A stretch of 64,000 nt of DNA from Strongylocentrotus droebachiensis. Taxonomy: Eukaryota; Echinodermata; Echinoidea; Camarodonta; Strongylocentrotidae. The notes below the pieces were generated by a model, which did no database searches, was not told where the DNA came from, and was given only the letters and a program-made list of their open reading frames with translations. This document shows positions 48,301 through 59,512 of the stretch, piece after piece; the first letter of the stretch is position 1, and every line of letters starts with the position of its first letter. The translations under genes and the position numbers were made by a program. Location of the stretch: contig JAVYIG010005380.1 in the NCBI GenBank assembly GCA_035222895.1, positions 1 to 64,000 on the forward strand, read 5' to 3'.

Positions 48301-49986
48301 ACTATATGATGGTCAAAACACCTACAGGAGTGGAGATGGTGCACACATCGTGAATGGTCTGACAATGACTCCTTACCCCCTTTTTAGGCACAAGTTAGAA
48401 CTGCTTATAATAAAATGACAGAGGGAGCATCCAAAAACAAGAAAAAAGAGGTCAAATATTTCGCCCTGCCTGGTTGAGTTCATGCATGTATTGCATTGGC
48501 TGAAGTAATTTGTTGCGCAAATAGATTGATAGGACATGTGCATTTACAAATCAAGACGGGGAATGTAAACAAGTAGCTCCTCGTAGAAGCCTGGATGTCC
48601 TCCGGTATCTTGTCTGTCGTCTTCTGTCTCCAATTTAAATCATTACCATGGTCCGGTACGGCCATGGTTACATTGGAGAGCCCAAATAGAGAGCGCATCT
48701 GTTAGCCCCTGTACCCATCTGGTTGTGGGAGAAGTATCATTGGGAGGGAGGGGTGGTGATGATGATGATGGTGATGGGAGAGGAGGATGGATGGTAACAG
48801 AGAGGGGAACTGAAAGTGGGAGGAGAACACAGAAATATAACGGGAGGAACATTGGAGGGGTGATGATGAGGATGGTGATGGGGATGGAGGAGGGGGAGTA
48901 ACAAGAGGATCATAGACACCGATAACCTACAGACCTCTGATTTTTGAGAAAAGTCAAATGAAGAGCAGCAGAGTTATTAGCAAAGGTTTTTGTAGTTACC
49001 GTTTACAGAATTATGCAGAATCAACTCATTCAGGATTCGAAAGATGCTGAGTGATAATGAGGAATAATGAAAAAGTAATGCAGCATATTGTTGATATTTT
49101 GGAAGGGTTGTGAAGAGAAAAGAGAGATGTGTAGGCGTAGATCAAGAAGGAAGGGAGAGAAAGTAGGAGATAAAAATAGATGCCCGAGCTATTGTCATGG
49201 TAAATGCTTCTCATCAGATTGCTTAAAATGCATTTAAACATGCAATTATCAAAAGCAGGGCGCAAAGATGGAACCGTCTTTGTCAAGAACTTGACTACTA
49301 TTTGCCATATTTGGGTTGAGTGAAATGCGGCCTACGAGGAGCAGACATGCCTTGGTGGACCATGGGGAATATTGTGTGTCAGAGCAGGGCAGACTGAATG
49401 GAAATTGCCATGTGTCAAGTTACCCGCAAGAAAACTCAGGCCCGATTTGTTTTGTCTGCTCCAACAACATACATTTGCATGTGGGGATGTGGAAAAGCAA
49501 AACTTAATGCTGAACATGACTATTGTGCAGCAATCCATGTGAAGATAATTTATAAAGAAATGTGATTTATCTCTCTCAAGTCTCAAAGTGATGGCAATGG
49601 TATTATTTTATTTCATTACATTGATATTTGAATAAGAATGATGATGGATATGAAAAGTAACTCTTAAAAGAAAGATGATTAAAACAAATGTATATTGAAG
49701 AACTTAGTATCTGGAGGATTGTTATCAGGCAGTGCTATTAATGTAAGATTGTTTGACTCTGAATTAGACCTATTTATTAAAATACAAAACATGTAGGTCT
49801 CTGGGACAGTCTGGGAAGCATGGAAATATGTTTCTCTGTCATTAAATTACTTCAAATGCGGAATTTTACTTCAATAGATTCATTGAGTTAACAGCATTGT
49901 ACAGAATGTGGTATGTGGAGTGGTAATATGGGTGAGTTACCATCTTCAGAAGATAACAATTCAGTGTACCCTACATGTATGTTTGG
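48301..49986. other. gene-free stretch
   Basis: Contains a GATGATGGTGATGGG-type purine-rich minisatellite near 48754-48900. No exon supported. Confidence 0.45.
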
Positions 49987-50044
49987 AAGTACAAGGGCAT
50001 TAACTCATATACTTTAACACAGAGCTAACACCCTTCTGGCTATG
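49987..50044. repeat. AGAGCCAGAAGGG palindrome family, full copy
   Basis: Left arm GTACAAGGGCATTAACTC (its outer end mutated), a TATACTTTAACACAGA middle, then GCTAACACCCTTCTGGCTAT. Its middle (TTTAACACAGAG) resembles that of the copy at 39566-39631 (TTTGACACAGAG), which supports a common ~60-bp element. Confidence 0.65.
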
Positions 50045-51547
50045 AACGGATGATATTCTTGAATACTAGTGAAGTATTCGATCAAATCAAATCAAATATT
50101 TGTTTATAGTTCATACCAAGTTGCAAAATTCACAGAAATTTTTCTGAAAGTAAGAAATGGAATTTGGCCATTTGAATTGCTAATAGCCTAGCTTGCATCA
50201 TGGGAAATTCTTTAAAAAAAAGTATAAAGCTTTTAAAATAATTTGAATCAATAAAAATTTCTCAAAATTGGTAATGGTAATTTCCCAGGAGTTGCCTTAT
50301 GAAAACAGGCTATATTGTTTGATAATGAAAGTGGTATTTTACAGCTTTCAACAAACGTTGTGCAGCAATATTGCATCGGAGATTGAGAAATGGGATGTTC
50401 TAAGAGGAATATTGTCACCTTACTTGTAACCCTGCAGTCCCTTGTAGGGTCAGTCTGTTTCCAGGGCATGCTAATTGCATGGGGATATTCTGTGGTTTGA
50501 AATTTCAATTCACGTATGTCTAGAAAACAATGGTAAAAGTAATGTGGTTTGTATTCTGGCAAATTTTCCTGCTTTAAGTTTTGGACTGCAAACATACCAA
50601 GGTAGATAAATGATATAAGATCTAAGATTGATTTGGTGTAAGATCTATAATGCCAGCAAGGATTAACACTGGGATGTGGACATGGAAATCATGGATGAAA
50701 ATGCATCAGAATGGTTGAGACACTCACAGAGGCACCCCAAGGCAGAGTTGATCGCTGGATCCATTTCCATCAGACCCGTCTCAAAGTCTACATTCCAAGT
50801 CTAAACATAGAGCTAGAAAACAAACATTGATGTGCATGCAGTCCGTTTTCTTTGATTCAACAGAAGAAGAAAAAAAAGAGTCCATTATCATTCAATTTTG
50901 TTAGTTATTTCCACAAGTACTTGAAGAAATGCTGAAAAGAGGTTGATGTGTGAGGGTTTGACTGTTTGAGGGCAGTCGTGACGTCAGGAAGAGTAAGAAG
51001 CAAGCGCTCGCCTAATGAAGAGGAAATGACGGCCAGAGAAAGCTTCTCATGCTTATGATAAGAGGACAGATTCACTCAGCCTGATGAAAATGAAAGAAAT
51101 ATATTCTGTTGTTCAAGGAAAACGCCATGCAAAAGTCAGCAATTTGAACATTAATTGTAGATGTCTGCCAGGTAAAAACCCTGGGTTTAGAAGAGAGGTA
51201 TTGTTTGCACAAACGATAATAGCCATTTTAACTCTATGGTCTATTCTTTGCCTCATATTCTGACATTTCTATGCTAACTCAGAAAGTAAAATGTCAGATT
51301 CAGCATTATAAAAAAATATCACTTGTTGGTTTTAAAGCCAGGAGTTATCAATGAGAATACCTACAAAAGCCCATTTGAGTGTATTTATGAAAAAATGGAG
51401 GAAGAAAAAGATATGATTGGAATGGAAAGCAAACACACACACACTCATGTACACACAACAAATTTTGAATGATTTTCTTTAATTATTAAGATTCTTCATT
51501 TTAGAAAACAAAAATCTTCATAATTTTGCCTTCTTCACGATTTTATT
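50045..51547. other. no gene supported
   Basis: AT-rich. On the - strand near 50736-50795 a 60-nt stretch between TAG and CTCT|GTGAGT reads DFETGLMEMDPAINSALGCL. The acceptor lacks a pyrimidine tract, so I do not call it. Confidence 0.3.
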
Positions 51548-51570
51548 GCTTAGACCAAGCCTTTTATTAA

Positions 51571-51681
51571 CCGGGCGCCGGGCGATTTTTACCCCCCGGT
51601 CCCTGACTTTTGGCGCCCGGTAAGACGGGGAAAATGAGTACCGGGCGCCGGTCATTTTTTATTTCTGGCGCCCGGTCTGGG
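51571..51681. repeat. left subterminal CCGGGCGCC repeats
   Basis: Alternating direct and inverted copies of CCGGGCGCC and GGCGCCCGG, likely transposase-binding sites of the surrounding element. Confidence 0.6.
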
Positions 51682-52811
51682 AGAATTAACATTCTCTGTT
51701 TCATAAACTTCCACATGTCTAGCACTTAATGTTCACAAATGTGACAAAAACTTACTTGATACGAGTAAAATGTGGACTGAATGAACCCTAACAAATCATT
51801 TTATAATGAGAATCCTAATTAAAATCGCCCAGAAACAATTGCAGCATGAATACGAGCGGCCGTTCAATCCTACTCCTAGCGCCACTGCTATGGGGGCTAT
51901 AGCTAGCAGCGCGCGGCGTGCAGACCGCTAGCTGAGATCGAGAGTACGCGAACAACACTCTCACTCAGTCTAAAAGTTTGACTGTGCGAACGTGGTTAGC
52001 GGCTGGCTGTGAGAACGAGCATATGCATAGTTTCGCTATTGCTTTGTTTTGGCGATTCCTGTAGCGCGCACTCATGTACATTGCACACAATACAGGGGAT
52101 GTACACCACTCAAAGACGAGAGCATTTCCCCAGGCCATGCATACACACACAAATGACATAATCAGTGCACTGCACTACACACACAGTGTCAGTACAAGAA
52201 AGTCCCGATGTAACTTCCAAAAATCCATCCCAAAAGCCAAATTTTGCTGTCAAAAATGCGGAATCGGAGCCATATTTCCAAAGCTCACGGGGGTTTAGCC
52301 CAGTTTTAAGAAACAACTTCACCAAAAAAGCGCTAAAAATCAAGAAATCAGCGATTTTGTTACCAGTTTTTTCGCCTATCGCATGCCCTTGTTGTTGTTC
52401 GTTTGGTATTATAATGGCTATTAGTCAAATTTGACTATTGTTGCCAATTTCATCGCATCTCTTTCTTTTAATGTCTTGGTAAAATTATTATTTCTTTCTT
52501 TCTTTTTCCAATCTCATTTTAATACAATATTAGTCATAGTCTACAAAAAATAAAAACAAAAAATTATTTCAAATTAAACCACGATCCGCACACAGTTCCA
52601 ACTCACGCTGGCCCTGTCCTTTCTATGATGCCTTCTTACCAGCCCAGCGAGTTATGTTACGCCGTACGCTTCTCGGTTGATAAACTCAACCTAGGTCACT
52701 CTGGCATAGACAAGGGGGCGTCGTGTACCTGTATGTTTAGAGGGTTTATTTATTTATTAGGAGAAAGACAACTGCATAAGCAAAACACTTGGGCTTTATT
52801 AGTTTATATGA

Positions 52812-52870
52812 GTTAGTTCATGAGATTATTTATATAGCGCATGACTTTTAACTACTATAATCATTGGGGG
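52812..52870 (-). mobile_element. LINE/SINE tail fragment
   Basis: On the - strand reads GTCATGCGCTATATAAATAA, matching the GCGCTATATAA-type tail of the SINE at 35103 and the TGACATGCGCTATAAAA tail at 2631. The rest of the element is not recognisable. Confidence 0.4.
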
Positions 52871-52912
52871 GTGACATGCTTTCGAGCAATGATATAGCAA
52901 GTTTTAATTGCT

Positions 52913-53228
52913 TTTTTTTTTTTTTTTTTAAACGTGGCCAGCAGATTTCATGTATCCTTCTCTCTCTCTCTCCTCTCCACTTCCCTAAAGTTGTGTGTAT
53001 GTATTAAGATATGTTTTTCGATTGGTCAAATAAATAATGATAAATTGTTTCAATCATTATTTTTTTTTAATTAAAAGAGGCCTAAATAAGATATATAGGT
53101 CTATACGATCAAAACTTCAAATAAGACACTAATACAGGTGTAGGCATAAGGTTATACACAAAATACCTATTTTCTCTTCTATTCAGCTCAAATTGATTGC
53201 GGTTTCTGTTTTTCATCTCTTTTTGATT
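52913..53228 (-). other. LINE 3' UTR and poly-A tail
   Basis: Reading on -, about 300 bp of AT-rich sequence with a (GA)n patch (about 52961-52976) ends in a run of about 18 A. Confidence 0.6.
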
Positions 53229-56200
53229 TTACTTTTTACATAATCGCTTCGTTCTAACAACGAAGCGAGAAATTGCCATTTGTACATGAGAGTCACTGTT
53301 TCGTAAACATATCATAATGTCCTCTTCCTTGGAAATATTAACTTCTGACATTAACATGGCCCTTTCTATTATATACTTTGGACATTCTATCAAAAAATGT
53401 CTGACCGTTTCTAATGTTGGACAGCTGTCACAGAAACCTGTGGGGTGGATGCCCAAACGCAAGAGGTCTTGGTTGAGTCCAGACACTCCCAGGCGTAGTC
53501 GCCTAAGAATAGTTTCAGTTTTTCTTCCCAATTTACAAGAATATTGTGAGATAACATTTGGCTGAAGGATTTTTAATGCCGATTGGGTATCATTCCACCT
53601 TTCTTGCCAAAGTAACTTTGAACTGTACAAAATTAAACTTGTCTTTTCAAATAAAGTCAATTTATTATGCATTTCAATTTCCTGAGTTAGAGCTTTTTTT
53701 GCGTAGAAGTCTGCCTTTTCATTTCCCACTATCCCACAGTGGCCTGGAATCCATTCCAAAGCGATTTCGATCCCTCTATATTTCAATCGGGTCGTTATTA
53801 TAAATATTTCTGTGACAAAGGATTCGTCACTAAAATGTTTCAAGGCTGTGAGGGCACTTAAGCAGTCGCTAAAAATGACTGCACCTGTATAGATGTTTGT
53901 TTCTTCGATCCATTGAAGGGCAAGAACAATTGCAGCCAACTCGGCTCTATACGATGAGGTAAAATTCGCTAATCTTTTACATTGGTGTACAGAAAAGTGT
54001 GGGATATAGAAAGCAGCCGAGCATTGGCCCTTCTCCGGAAACTTAGATCCATCTGTATATATATGCAACTGGTTCGACCATTTTGTATTAATCAATTTTA
54101 AGCTTTGTTGCTGTAGTTCATTCGGATGGTCGGCTTTTGAAATCCGAGAGCTCAACTCGGTCGAAACCAGTGGGGGTTCAAAAAGCCATGGCGGAAATGG
54201 GGATGGTACGGCAGTTTCTGTCATGAAGTTTTTTATTTTACTCTGGGTTCTATACCCGAAAGGTTTACTAAGAAAGTCTTTTCCCTTTAGATAATCAAAT
54301 TGCCAACATGGCCCTATGTTTTGTGATAATGGGTGGTTTGGGGATCTTTCGATACTTTGTCTATATTTACTTGACACAATTTGTCTCCTTAGATCCAAGG
54401 GAAATTCCCCCATTTCCACTTGTAAGGATTGTAGGGAAGTGAGAGGTAGTCCTCCCGCACAAATCCGTAGCGCCTGGTATTGCACCGAATCAAGTGCCTT
54501 TTTTGTGGTGGTAGTAGCGCTATCGTAGGCCTCACATCCATAGTCGAGTAAAGATCTTATGAATGCCCTGTAAACCTTTACGAGGGATTTAGAAGAGCTC
54601 CCCCATTTAGTTCCCGTTAAACATCTTAGGATATTCAATTTTCTTTTACATCTCTTTACAACATTTTCCACGTGTGGCTTCCAGGTCAATTTCTTATCAA
54701 AAGTTACCCCCAGAAAATGATGAGTATTCTGAAAGGGCACTTTATTCCCGTCTAATTCTACTTGCGGTGGTGAGAGATTCATTGTACTTTTTGTAAAAAA
54801 TATAGGGACTGTCTTATCAGCCGAAAGCCGAAATCCCCATCTGCGAAACCAAGTCTGGAGTCTATTCAGGTATTCCTGAAGTTTGCTTGATATTTGAAGG
54901 ATATCCCTTCCTGATGCCCATATGACAAAATCATCAGCATATACAGCTAAGGGCACTGAAGGATCTGTAGGGATATCACTAATCATTAAATTAAATAGCA
55001 GTGGACTCAAAATACTTCCTTGTGGGAGTCCATTATGCATATCATATGTTTTTGATTCAGTATTATTAATTCTTACCTGAAAGGTACGTCCTGTCAAATA
55101 ATTTTGTAGATATTGTAACAAATTTCCTTCTATTCCTTTTTGGGCGAGTTTGAATAGTAGTCCATTTATCCATAATTTATCATAAGCTTTCTCAATATCT
55201 AGGAACACAGCTATTATGTGTTCATTACAATTGATACTTTTCTGAATATCGTTTTCTAGGAGAACTATGTTGTCTATGGCACTCCGCCCTTTTCTAAACC
55301 CGCTAATAAAATTAGGTAGTAACTCATGTTTTTCTACATACCATTGTAATCTTTCTTTGATCAAACGCTCGATTATTTTGGCGAAGCATGATGTGAGTGA
55401 AATGGGTCTATATGAAGACGCTTTCCGGGGATCTTTTCCAGGTTTCAAAATTGGTATCAAAATAGAGTGCTTCAGTGGGAGTGGTATTTCCCCTGTTCCC
55501 CAAATCCTGTTTATTATATCTAACATAACCTTTTTAGTTTCTTTAGGAAAGTTTTCATACACCTCATAAGGAATGTTATCTTGACCAGGGGCAGTCCGCT
55601 TTTTTGACTGTACTGCCTTTTCTAATTCAATGAGTAAAAAGGGTTCATTGATAACACTCTCCTGAATATTCATGCTATTCTTTACTAAAGCTAAATACTG
55701 TTCATTTACCCTATCTTCTCTCATTCCTAAAGATTGAAAGTAGCGTCCAAAAACATCCACCTTTTCATCCTCCCGAGTTATTTCTTTGTCATTTTCTGTC
55801 AATGATGACATATTTTTTGACCTCGCACCTGGAACACCATTTAGTCGTTTTATGCAGGTCCAGATTTTTGACTCAGGCATGTAACGGTCCAGTTTCGTGC
55901 AAAACGCTTGCCAATATTTTTGTTCTGCTTGACGGAGAACTCGTTGTGCCATTTTTTTCTTGTTACAATAATCATCTATATTCTCCAGCGTTATCATTCT
56001 ACCTTTAGAGAGCTTGTTACTCGCTTTATTTCTTTCTTTAATTTTAGCAGAACATTCTTTTGTCCACCATGGGACCGGGTTTTGTTTCTTTTTACTCTTT
56101 TGGGGAACAGCTTCCTTTATAACTTCTTTTAGGTACTCCATAAATTGGGTGTACATTTCCTTTACATTTGTGTTTTTTAATGTAATCTGTCCATTTAATA

Positions 56201-56981
56201 CTTCTTCACATTTCTTTGCAAAGTTAGACCAGCTTATATTCTTAAAAGAAAAAGGCTTTTCTACCATATTTCCATTAGGCATACCTGCATTTGCTCTATG
56301 CGGATCTGTACTTTTTTCGAGAGACACTTGGAGAGAGATTGGGAAGTGGTCACTACCAAAAGTACTCCGCATGACTCCCCATGTAGACTTACACGCCAAA
56401 GAAGGAGATGTGATACTTAGATCCAGACATGATGTTTTCCCCGTTCGTGGGTCTAATCTGGTCCCCTCTCCATTGTTCAAAATAATCAAACTGTTCTTAT
56501 TCAAAAAATGTTCTATTACTTCACCGTTTTTGTCTGTTTTCTCGCTGCCCCATAAAACATTGTGAGCATTAAAATCTCCCATTATAAGGACGTTTTCATT
56601 GTTAGATACATTTTCCATTAACTTATTCATAATATTTTCATTCAGTTTATTACAAGGGTTATAATAATTAATGATTGACAATTTTTTCCCCCCTATGTAA
56701 ACATTCATTTGTTGTAATTCTAAGTTTGCATCTGTGAAAGGACCCTCGTACTTAATCCTATCATGAACATATATAGCACAGCCTCCTCTAATATTATTTT
56801 GTCTGTTTCTAGGAAAGCATGTATATTCTGGAATATTCAAAATAATGTTATTATGAAACCAGGTCTCCTGTATGCAAATAATATCATATTTAAAATCCTT
56901 GTGTAAATTTAAATAATTTAATAATTCATTGCCGTGCCCTAAGAGTCCCTGGGCGTTCCAGTGTATAATGGAAAGTGACAT
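53229..56981 (-). CDS. LINE ORF2: endonuclease, reverse transcriptase, RNase H
   Basis: Polyprotein for target-primed reverse transcription. Numbering from the upstream open TTG codon at 57059, motifs are: APE-type endonuclease N35 (HWNAQG), E65 (IQETW), GDFNAH 161-166 and SDH 236-238; reverse transcriptase D621 (FLDIEKAYD), GLPQGS 677-682 and YADD 707-710; RNase H D1003 (YTDGS), E1040 (YRAE), D1065 (FSD) and D1117 (NEKAD) with H1107; then a C-terminal zinc motif C1210-x2-C1213-x7-H1221-x4-C1226. The frame is open to 57059, but only from a TTG. The ATG at 56981 (MSLSIIHWN), 7 nt after the ORF1 stop and just before the first endonuclease motif, is the likeliest start; ATGs at 57014 and 57002 inside ORF1 are alternatives. 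All catalytic residues are present, so it may be active. Confidence 0.93.
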   Translation of the reverse strand: MSLSIIHWNAQGLLGHGNELLNYLNLHKDFKYDIICIQETWFHNNIILNIPEYTCFPRNRQNNIRGGCAIYVHDRIKYEGPFTDANLELQQMNVYIGGKKLSIINYYNPCNKLNENIMNKLMENVSNNENVLIMGDFNAHNVLWGSEKTDKNGEVIEHFLNKNSLIILNNGEGTRLDPRTGKTSCLDLSITSPSLACKSTWGVMRSTFGSDHFPISLQVSLEKSTDPHRANAGMPNGNMVEKPFSFKNISWSNFAKKCEEVLNGQITLKNTNVKEMYTQFMEYLKEVIKEAVPQKSKKKQNPVPWWTKECSAKIKERNKASNKLSKGRMITLENIDDYCNKKKMAQRVLRQAEQKYWQAFCTKLDRYMPESKIWTCIKRLNGVPGARSKNMSSLTENDKEITREDEKVDVFGRYFQSLGMREDRVNEQYLALVKNSMNIQESVINEPFLLIELEKAVQSKKRTAPGQDNIPYEVYENFPKETKKVMLDIINRIWGTGEIPLPLKHSILIPILKPGKDPRKASSYRPISLTSCFAKIIERLIKERLQWYVEKHELLPNFISGFRKGRSAIDNIVLLENDIQKSINCNEHIIAVFLDIEKAYDKLWINGLLFKLAQKGIEGNLLQYLQNYLTGRTFQVRINNTESKTYDMHNGLPQGSILSPLLFNLMISDIPTDPSVPLAVYADDFVIWASGRDILQISSKLQEYLNRLQTWFRRWGFRLSADKTVPIFFTKSTMNLSPPQVELDGNKVPFQNTHHFLGVTFDKKLTWKPHVENVVKRCKRKLNILRCLTGTKWGSSSKSLVKVYRAFIRSLLDYGCEAYDSATTTTKKALDSVQYQALRICAGGLPLTSLQSLQVEMGEFPLDLRRQIVSSKYRQSIERSPNHPLSQNIGPCWQFDYLKGKDFLSKPFGYRTQSKIKNFMTETAVPSPFPPWLFEPPLVSTELSSRISKADHPNELQQQSLKLINTKWSNQLHIYTDGSKFPEKGQCSAAFYIPHFSVHQCKRLANFTSSYRAELAAIVLALQWIEETNIYTGAVIFSDCLSALTALKHFSDESFVTEIFIITTRLKYRGIEIALEWIPGHCGIVGNEKADFYAKKALTQEIEMHNKLTLFEKTSLILYSSKLLWQERWNDTQSALKILQPNVISQYSCKLGRKTETILRRLRLGVSGLNQDLLRLGIHPTGFCDSCPTLETVRHFLIECPKYIIERAMLMSEVNISKEEDIMICLRNSDSHVQMAISRFVVRTKRLCKK

Positions 56982-56988
56982 GAGTAAA

Positions 56989-58380
56989 TTAATCACTATC
57001 ATTTGTTCTATCATATGTACTATTTTGTTGCAGCGCCCTTTTGGCTGCAACGCAAACAAGAGTATTCAATTCTTTTTCAGTTCTACCTTCTGTGAATTTA
57101 AAAATTAGTTGGCAAATAAAATCTATAATTTGTTCATCACTAGCCGAGGCTATGAAGTTGGTCATAGGTGGAGTGCCTTGTGGTGTTTCATTTGACGTTC
57201 CTTGATTATTAATGGTCTCTTTACTCTGTGGTACCTGAGGAATAACCTGGTTTTGAAATTGTGGGGTGGTGTTTGCTCTGGTCAGGAATGACGGAACAGC
57301 TGCTTGTGCGTAGGTACTATTAGGTTTACCAACATTCTGCACTGGAAGTTCGTTTGTTTGTTTTTCTGTTTCCTTACTCAATGTTTTGTTGGCTTTATTT
57401 TTCTGTTGAATAGGCTGTGGATTTGATACTTTTTTATTTTGTTGCTGCCAGGACTGAGTTGCTTCTGCGTACGATAGCCCCTTTGCATACCGTATCTGCT
57501 GAACCTGCTTTGCCTTTTTTGCTTGTGCGCAGCCGCTGTAGGCTGCAGAGTGGTTTTCCCCGCAATTTACGCACTTTCGTTCTTCTTTTTTTTTACAGTC
57601 ATCGAACGAGTGGTTTTCTCCACATCGGACGCATCTTTTTTTGGAATTACATTGTGAAGCATTATGTCCGAATCTTTGGCATTGATAACATCTAATTACA
57701 GGTGGGACATATTGTTTTACGCGCTTGATTTGGAAACATAAGTGGATTTCAGGGGGGATGGTGACTTTACTGAAGGTTAGAATAACGCAGCGCATGGGAA
57801 TTTGAGAGATTTGGCGCTTTCCTTCTATTGTTTCATCTGTTCGGACTCTTTTCACCATCCTCTTCACCCCAATCACATTCTGAGTTTTCAATTCATTAAG
57901 AATTTCCTCTTCCTTCATTTCCTGTGGGATATCATAAATGACTCCCTTTGATCCATTTACTCCTTCACTGACTTTTACATCAACACTTCCTATTTTGTTA
58001 ATCTCTGAGATAGCCTTCACCTGCTTAGTATTTTTACACTTGATTAAGAGTCCCGTATTAGTGGTTTTGATAAAATCTACAGGGTTCACGCAAACTTCCC
58101 GAATTGCCTTGGCTATTTGTATGGGATTTACATTGTTCAAAGATTTTGTCCTATCTATTGGGGTTATGAAAATGTTAAAGCCCTTTGGGTTTGGGTTTGG
58201 GGAAGTGGTGTGGAAAGTGGTGTTCGAAGAGTATGATTCTGAGGCGTGTTTTAAGTTCTCTATATTAGTAGAGCTTCTCCCACGTTGCCTTTTTGCAGGA
58301 TTCCTGTTATGCACAGTTTGAAAAACCATTTCATCCTCGCTCATCATGGATCTTTCCGGCTCGGAGGCGTGAGCCGCCAT
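56989..58380 (-). CDS. LINE ORF1: Gag-like RNA-binding protein
   Basis: 463 residues. It starts at an ATG in ATCATGG context (A at -3, G at +4). The basic N-terminus (KRQRGR) is followed by an RRM-like or Gag-like region at about 65-220. Then come three zinc knuckles: C231-x2-C234-x4-H239-x4-C244, C250-x2-C253-x3-H257-x4-C262 and C270-x2-C273-x3-H277-x6-C284. A Q/N/T/P-rich tail follows. The order is that of Jockey/I-type ORF1 proteins, which coat the element RNA and help form the ribonucleoprotein. Its stop lies 7 nt before the ORF2 ATG, which suggests termination-reinitiation. No disabling change seen. Confidence 0.9.
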   Translation of the reverse strand: MAAHASEPERSMMSEDEMVFQTVHNRNPAKRQRGRSSTNIENLKHASESYSSNTTFHTTSPNPNPKGFNIFITPIDRTKSLNNVNPIQIAKAIREVCVNPVDFIKTTNTGLLIKCKNTKQVKAISEINKIGSVDVKVSEGVNGSKGVIYDIPQEMKEEEILNELKTQNVIGVKRMVKRVRTDETIEGKRQISQIPMRCVILTFSKVTIPPEIHLCFQIKRVKQYVPPVIRCYQCQRFGHNASQCNSKKRCVRCGENHSFDDCKKKEERKCVNCGENHSAAYSGCAQAKKAKQVQQIRYAKGLSYAEATQSWQQQNKKVSNPQPIQQKNKANKTLSKETEKQTNELPVQNVGKPNSTYAQAAVPSFLTRANTTPQFQNQVIPQVPQSKETINNQGTSNETPQGTPPMTNFIASASDEQIIDFICQLIFKFTEGRTEKELNTLVCVAAKRALQQNSTYDRTNDSD

Positions 58381-58462
58381 GATTGGCTTTCGAAAAAAGG
58401 CGCGAAATTTGAATAGCGCGTATCGTGCAGCTAATTATAATGAAGTGAAATGAAATGAAATG

Positions 58463-59512
58463 AAAAGCCCACAGTGTTTGCTTACCTCAGTACGAAAAAT
58501 TCCTATTCCAAAAGTGGTCACATAAATCCAAAACAAAAAACTTCCAAAAGAACAACCCAATTTCCATATGAGAAACAAAGTCAAAGATATAATCCAAGAG
58601 TAAGGCGAGAGTGCGACCTATCCGTGCGACCTATCGTATTGCCAGTTTCGAATGTGATGGTATCTTCAAAAAGTCAAATGAAAAACGAACACCGGACCTG
58701 CTGATGCATTGACTTTATGTACAAAGTGTATTGCAACTCCAGACTTGCCTTGATTCGACCGCAATTAAGCACCAATGGGTGCCGCACCTTGGGCATAGAA
58801 CATCATCGTGTGTTGCGCCGCAATTCAGCGACCTTCGTACTCATTGACTAAAATTCTGTGATGTTTTAAATAATGGATTTTTCTGATAAAATAGGTAAAT
58901 ATATTTAACAAATATTTTTTTTTTAATTTTCTAATTTTTTTCTAATTTTTTTTAATTATTATTTTTGTTATTTTTTTTTAAGTGACAGGTCGGCCGCTCT
59001 CAATGATTGAATGCGTTTTTATTCAAAGAAACATAAATGCAATAGCATTTTATAGGGAAAATAACAAAAACGTAAAACAGGCAAAATCTGTTTTTTCACC
59101 TAAAATATGAATATTATGTTTTTTGAAAGTGACAGGTTGGCAGCTCTGCATGAAAAAAATTGTAAAAATAATTTAATTCCCCCCTTCCTAACATTTTTCA
59201 ATTTTTGCATTTAACAGCATGAAAATAGTATTAAACATGAACAACAACAACAACTACAAATGACAGATTTATCCAAGGTATGAGTGATTTAATATTAGAG
59301 TGCTCAACATTTAAACTAGAAATTAAACTACCGTATGTATAAATAAAAGGTAACGGTTAACAAATAATTTAAAGGAATACATATTTTCATCAATTTTGGA
59401 AACGGCTCCTGGTCCTGGAAAACGGCTCCCGGTCCTCTAAAAAATTTAAGGACCGGGAGCCGCTTTTTCAGATATTTGGCTCCCGGTCTGCTTTGACTTA
59501 ATAAAAGGCTTG
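58463..59512. other. right interior of the host DNA transposon
   Basis: No transposase frame found. Contains two copies of AAGTGACAGGT(C/T)GGC (near 58980 and 59127) about 147 bp apart, and a short tandem of GTGCGACCTATC near 58611-58635. Subterminal GACCGGGAGCC/GGCTCCCGGTC words close the element. Confidence 0.5.

Larger units (their letters stand above)
52911..58460 (-). mobile_element. I-superfamily non-LTR retrotransposon, apparently full length
   Basis: Two long ORFs in the order expected for a Jockey/I-type LINE: a Gag-like ORF1 (56989-58380), then an EN-RT-RNase H ORF2 (to 53229), followed by about 300 bp of 3' UTR and an A tail (T run at about 52913-52930 on +). The cellular-type RNase H domain puts it nearer the I/Nimb-like group than CR1 or L2. 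Neither ORF carries a stop or frameshift, which implies recent insertion. The 5' end is not defined: a TGAAATGAAATGAAATG run at about 58441-58462 is the likely neighbourhood. I found no clear target duplication. Confidence 0.85.

Noticed and set aside
50736..50795. Small - strand exon ending in GTGAGT
   Set aside because: The acceptor side lacks a pyrimidine tract and no neighbouring exon is visible.
57042..57059. TTG at 57059 as the start of LINE ORF2
   Set aside because: A TTG start is unlikely in an animal; the ATG at 56981 fits the endonuclease start and the ORF1 stop.
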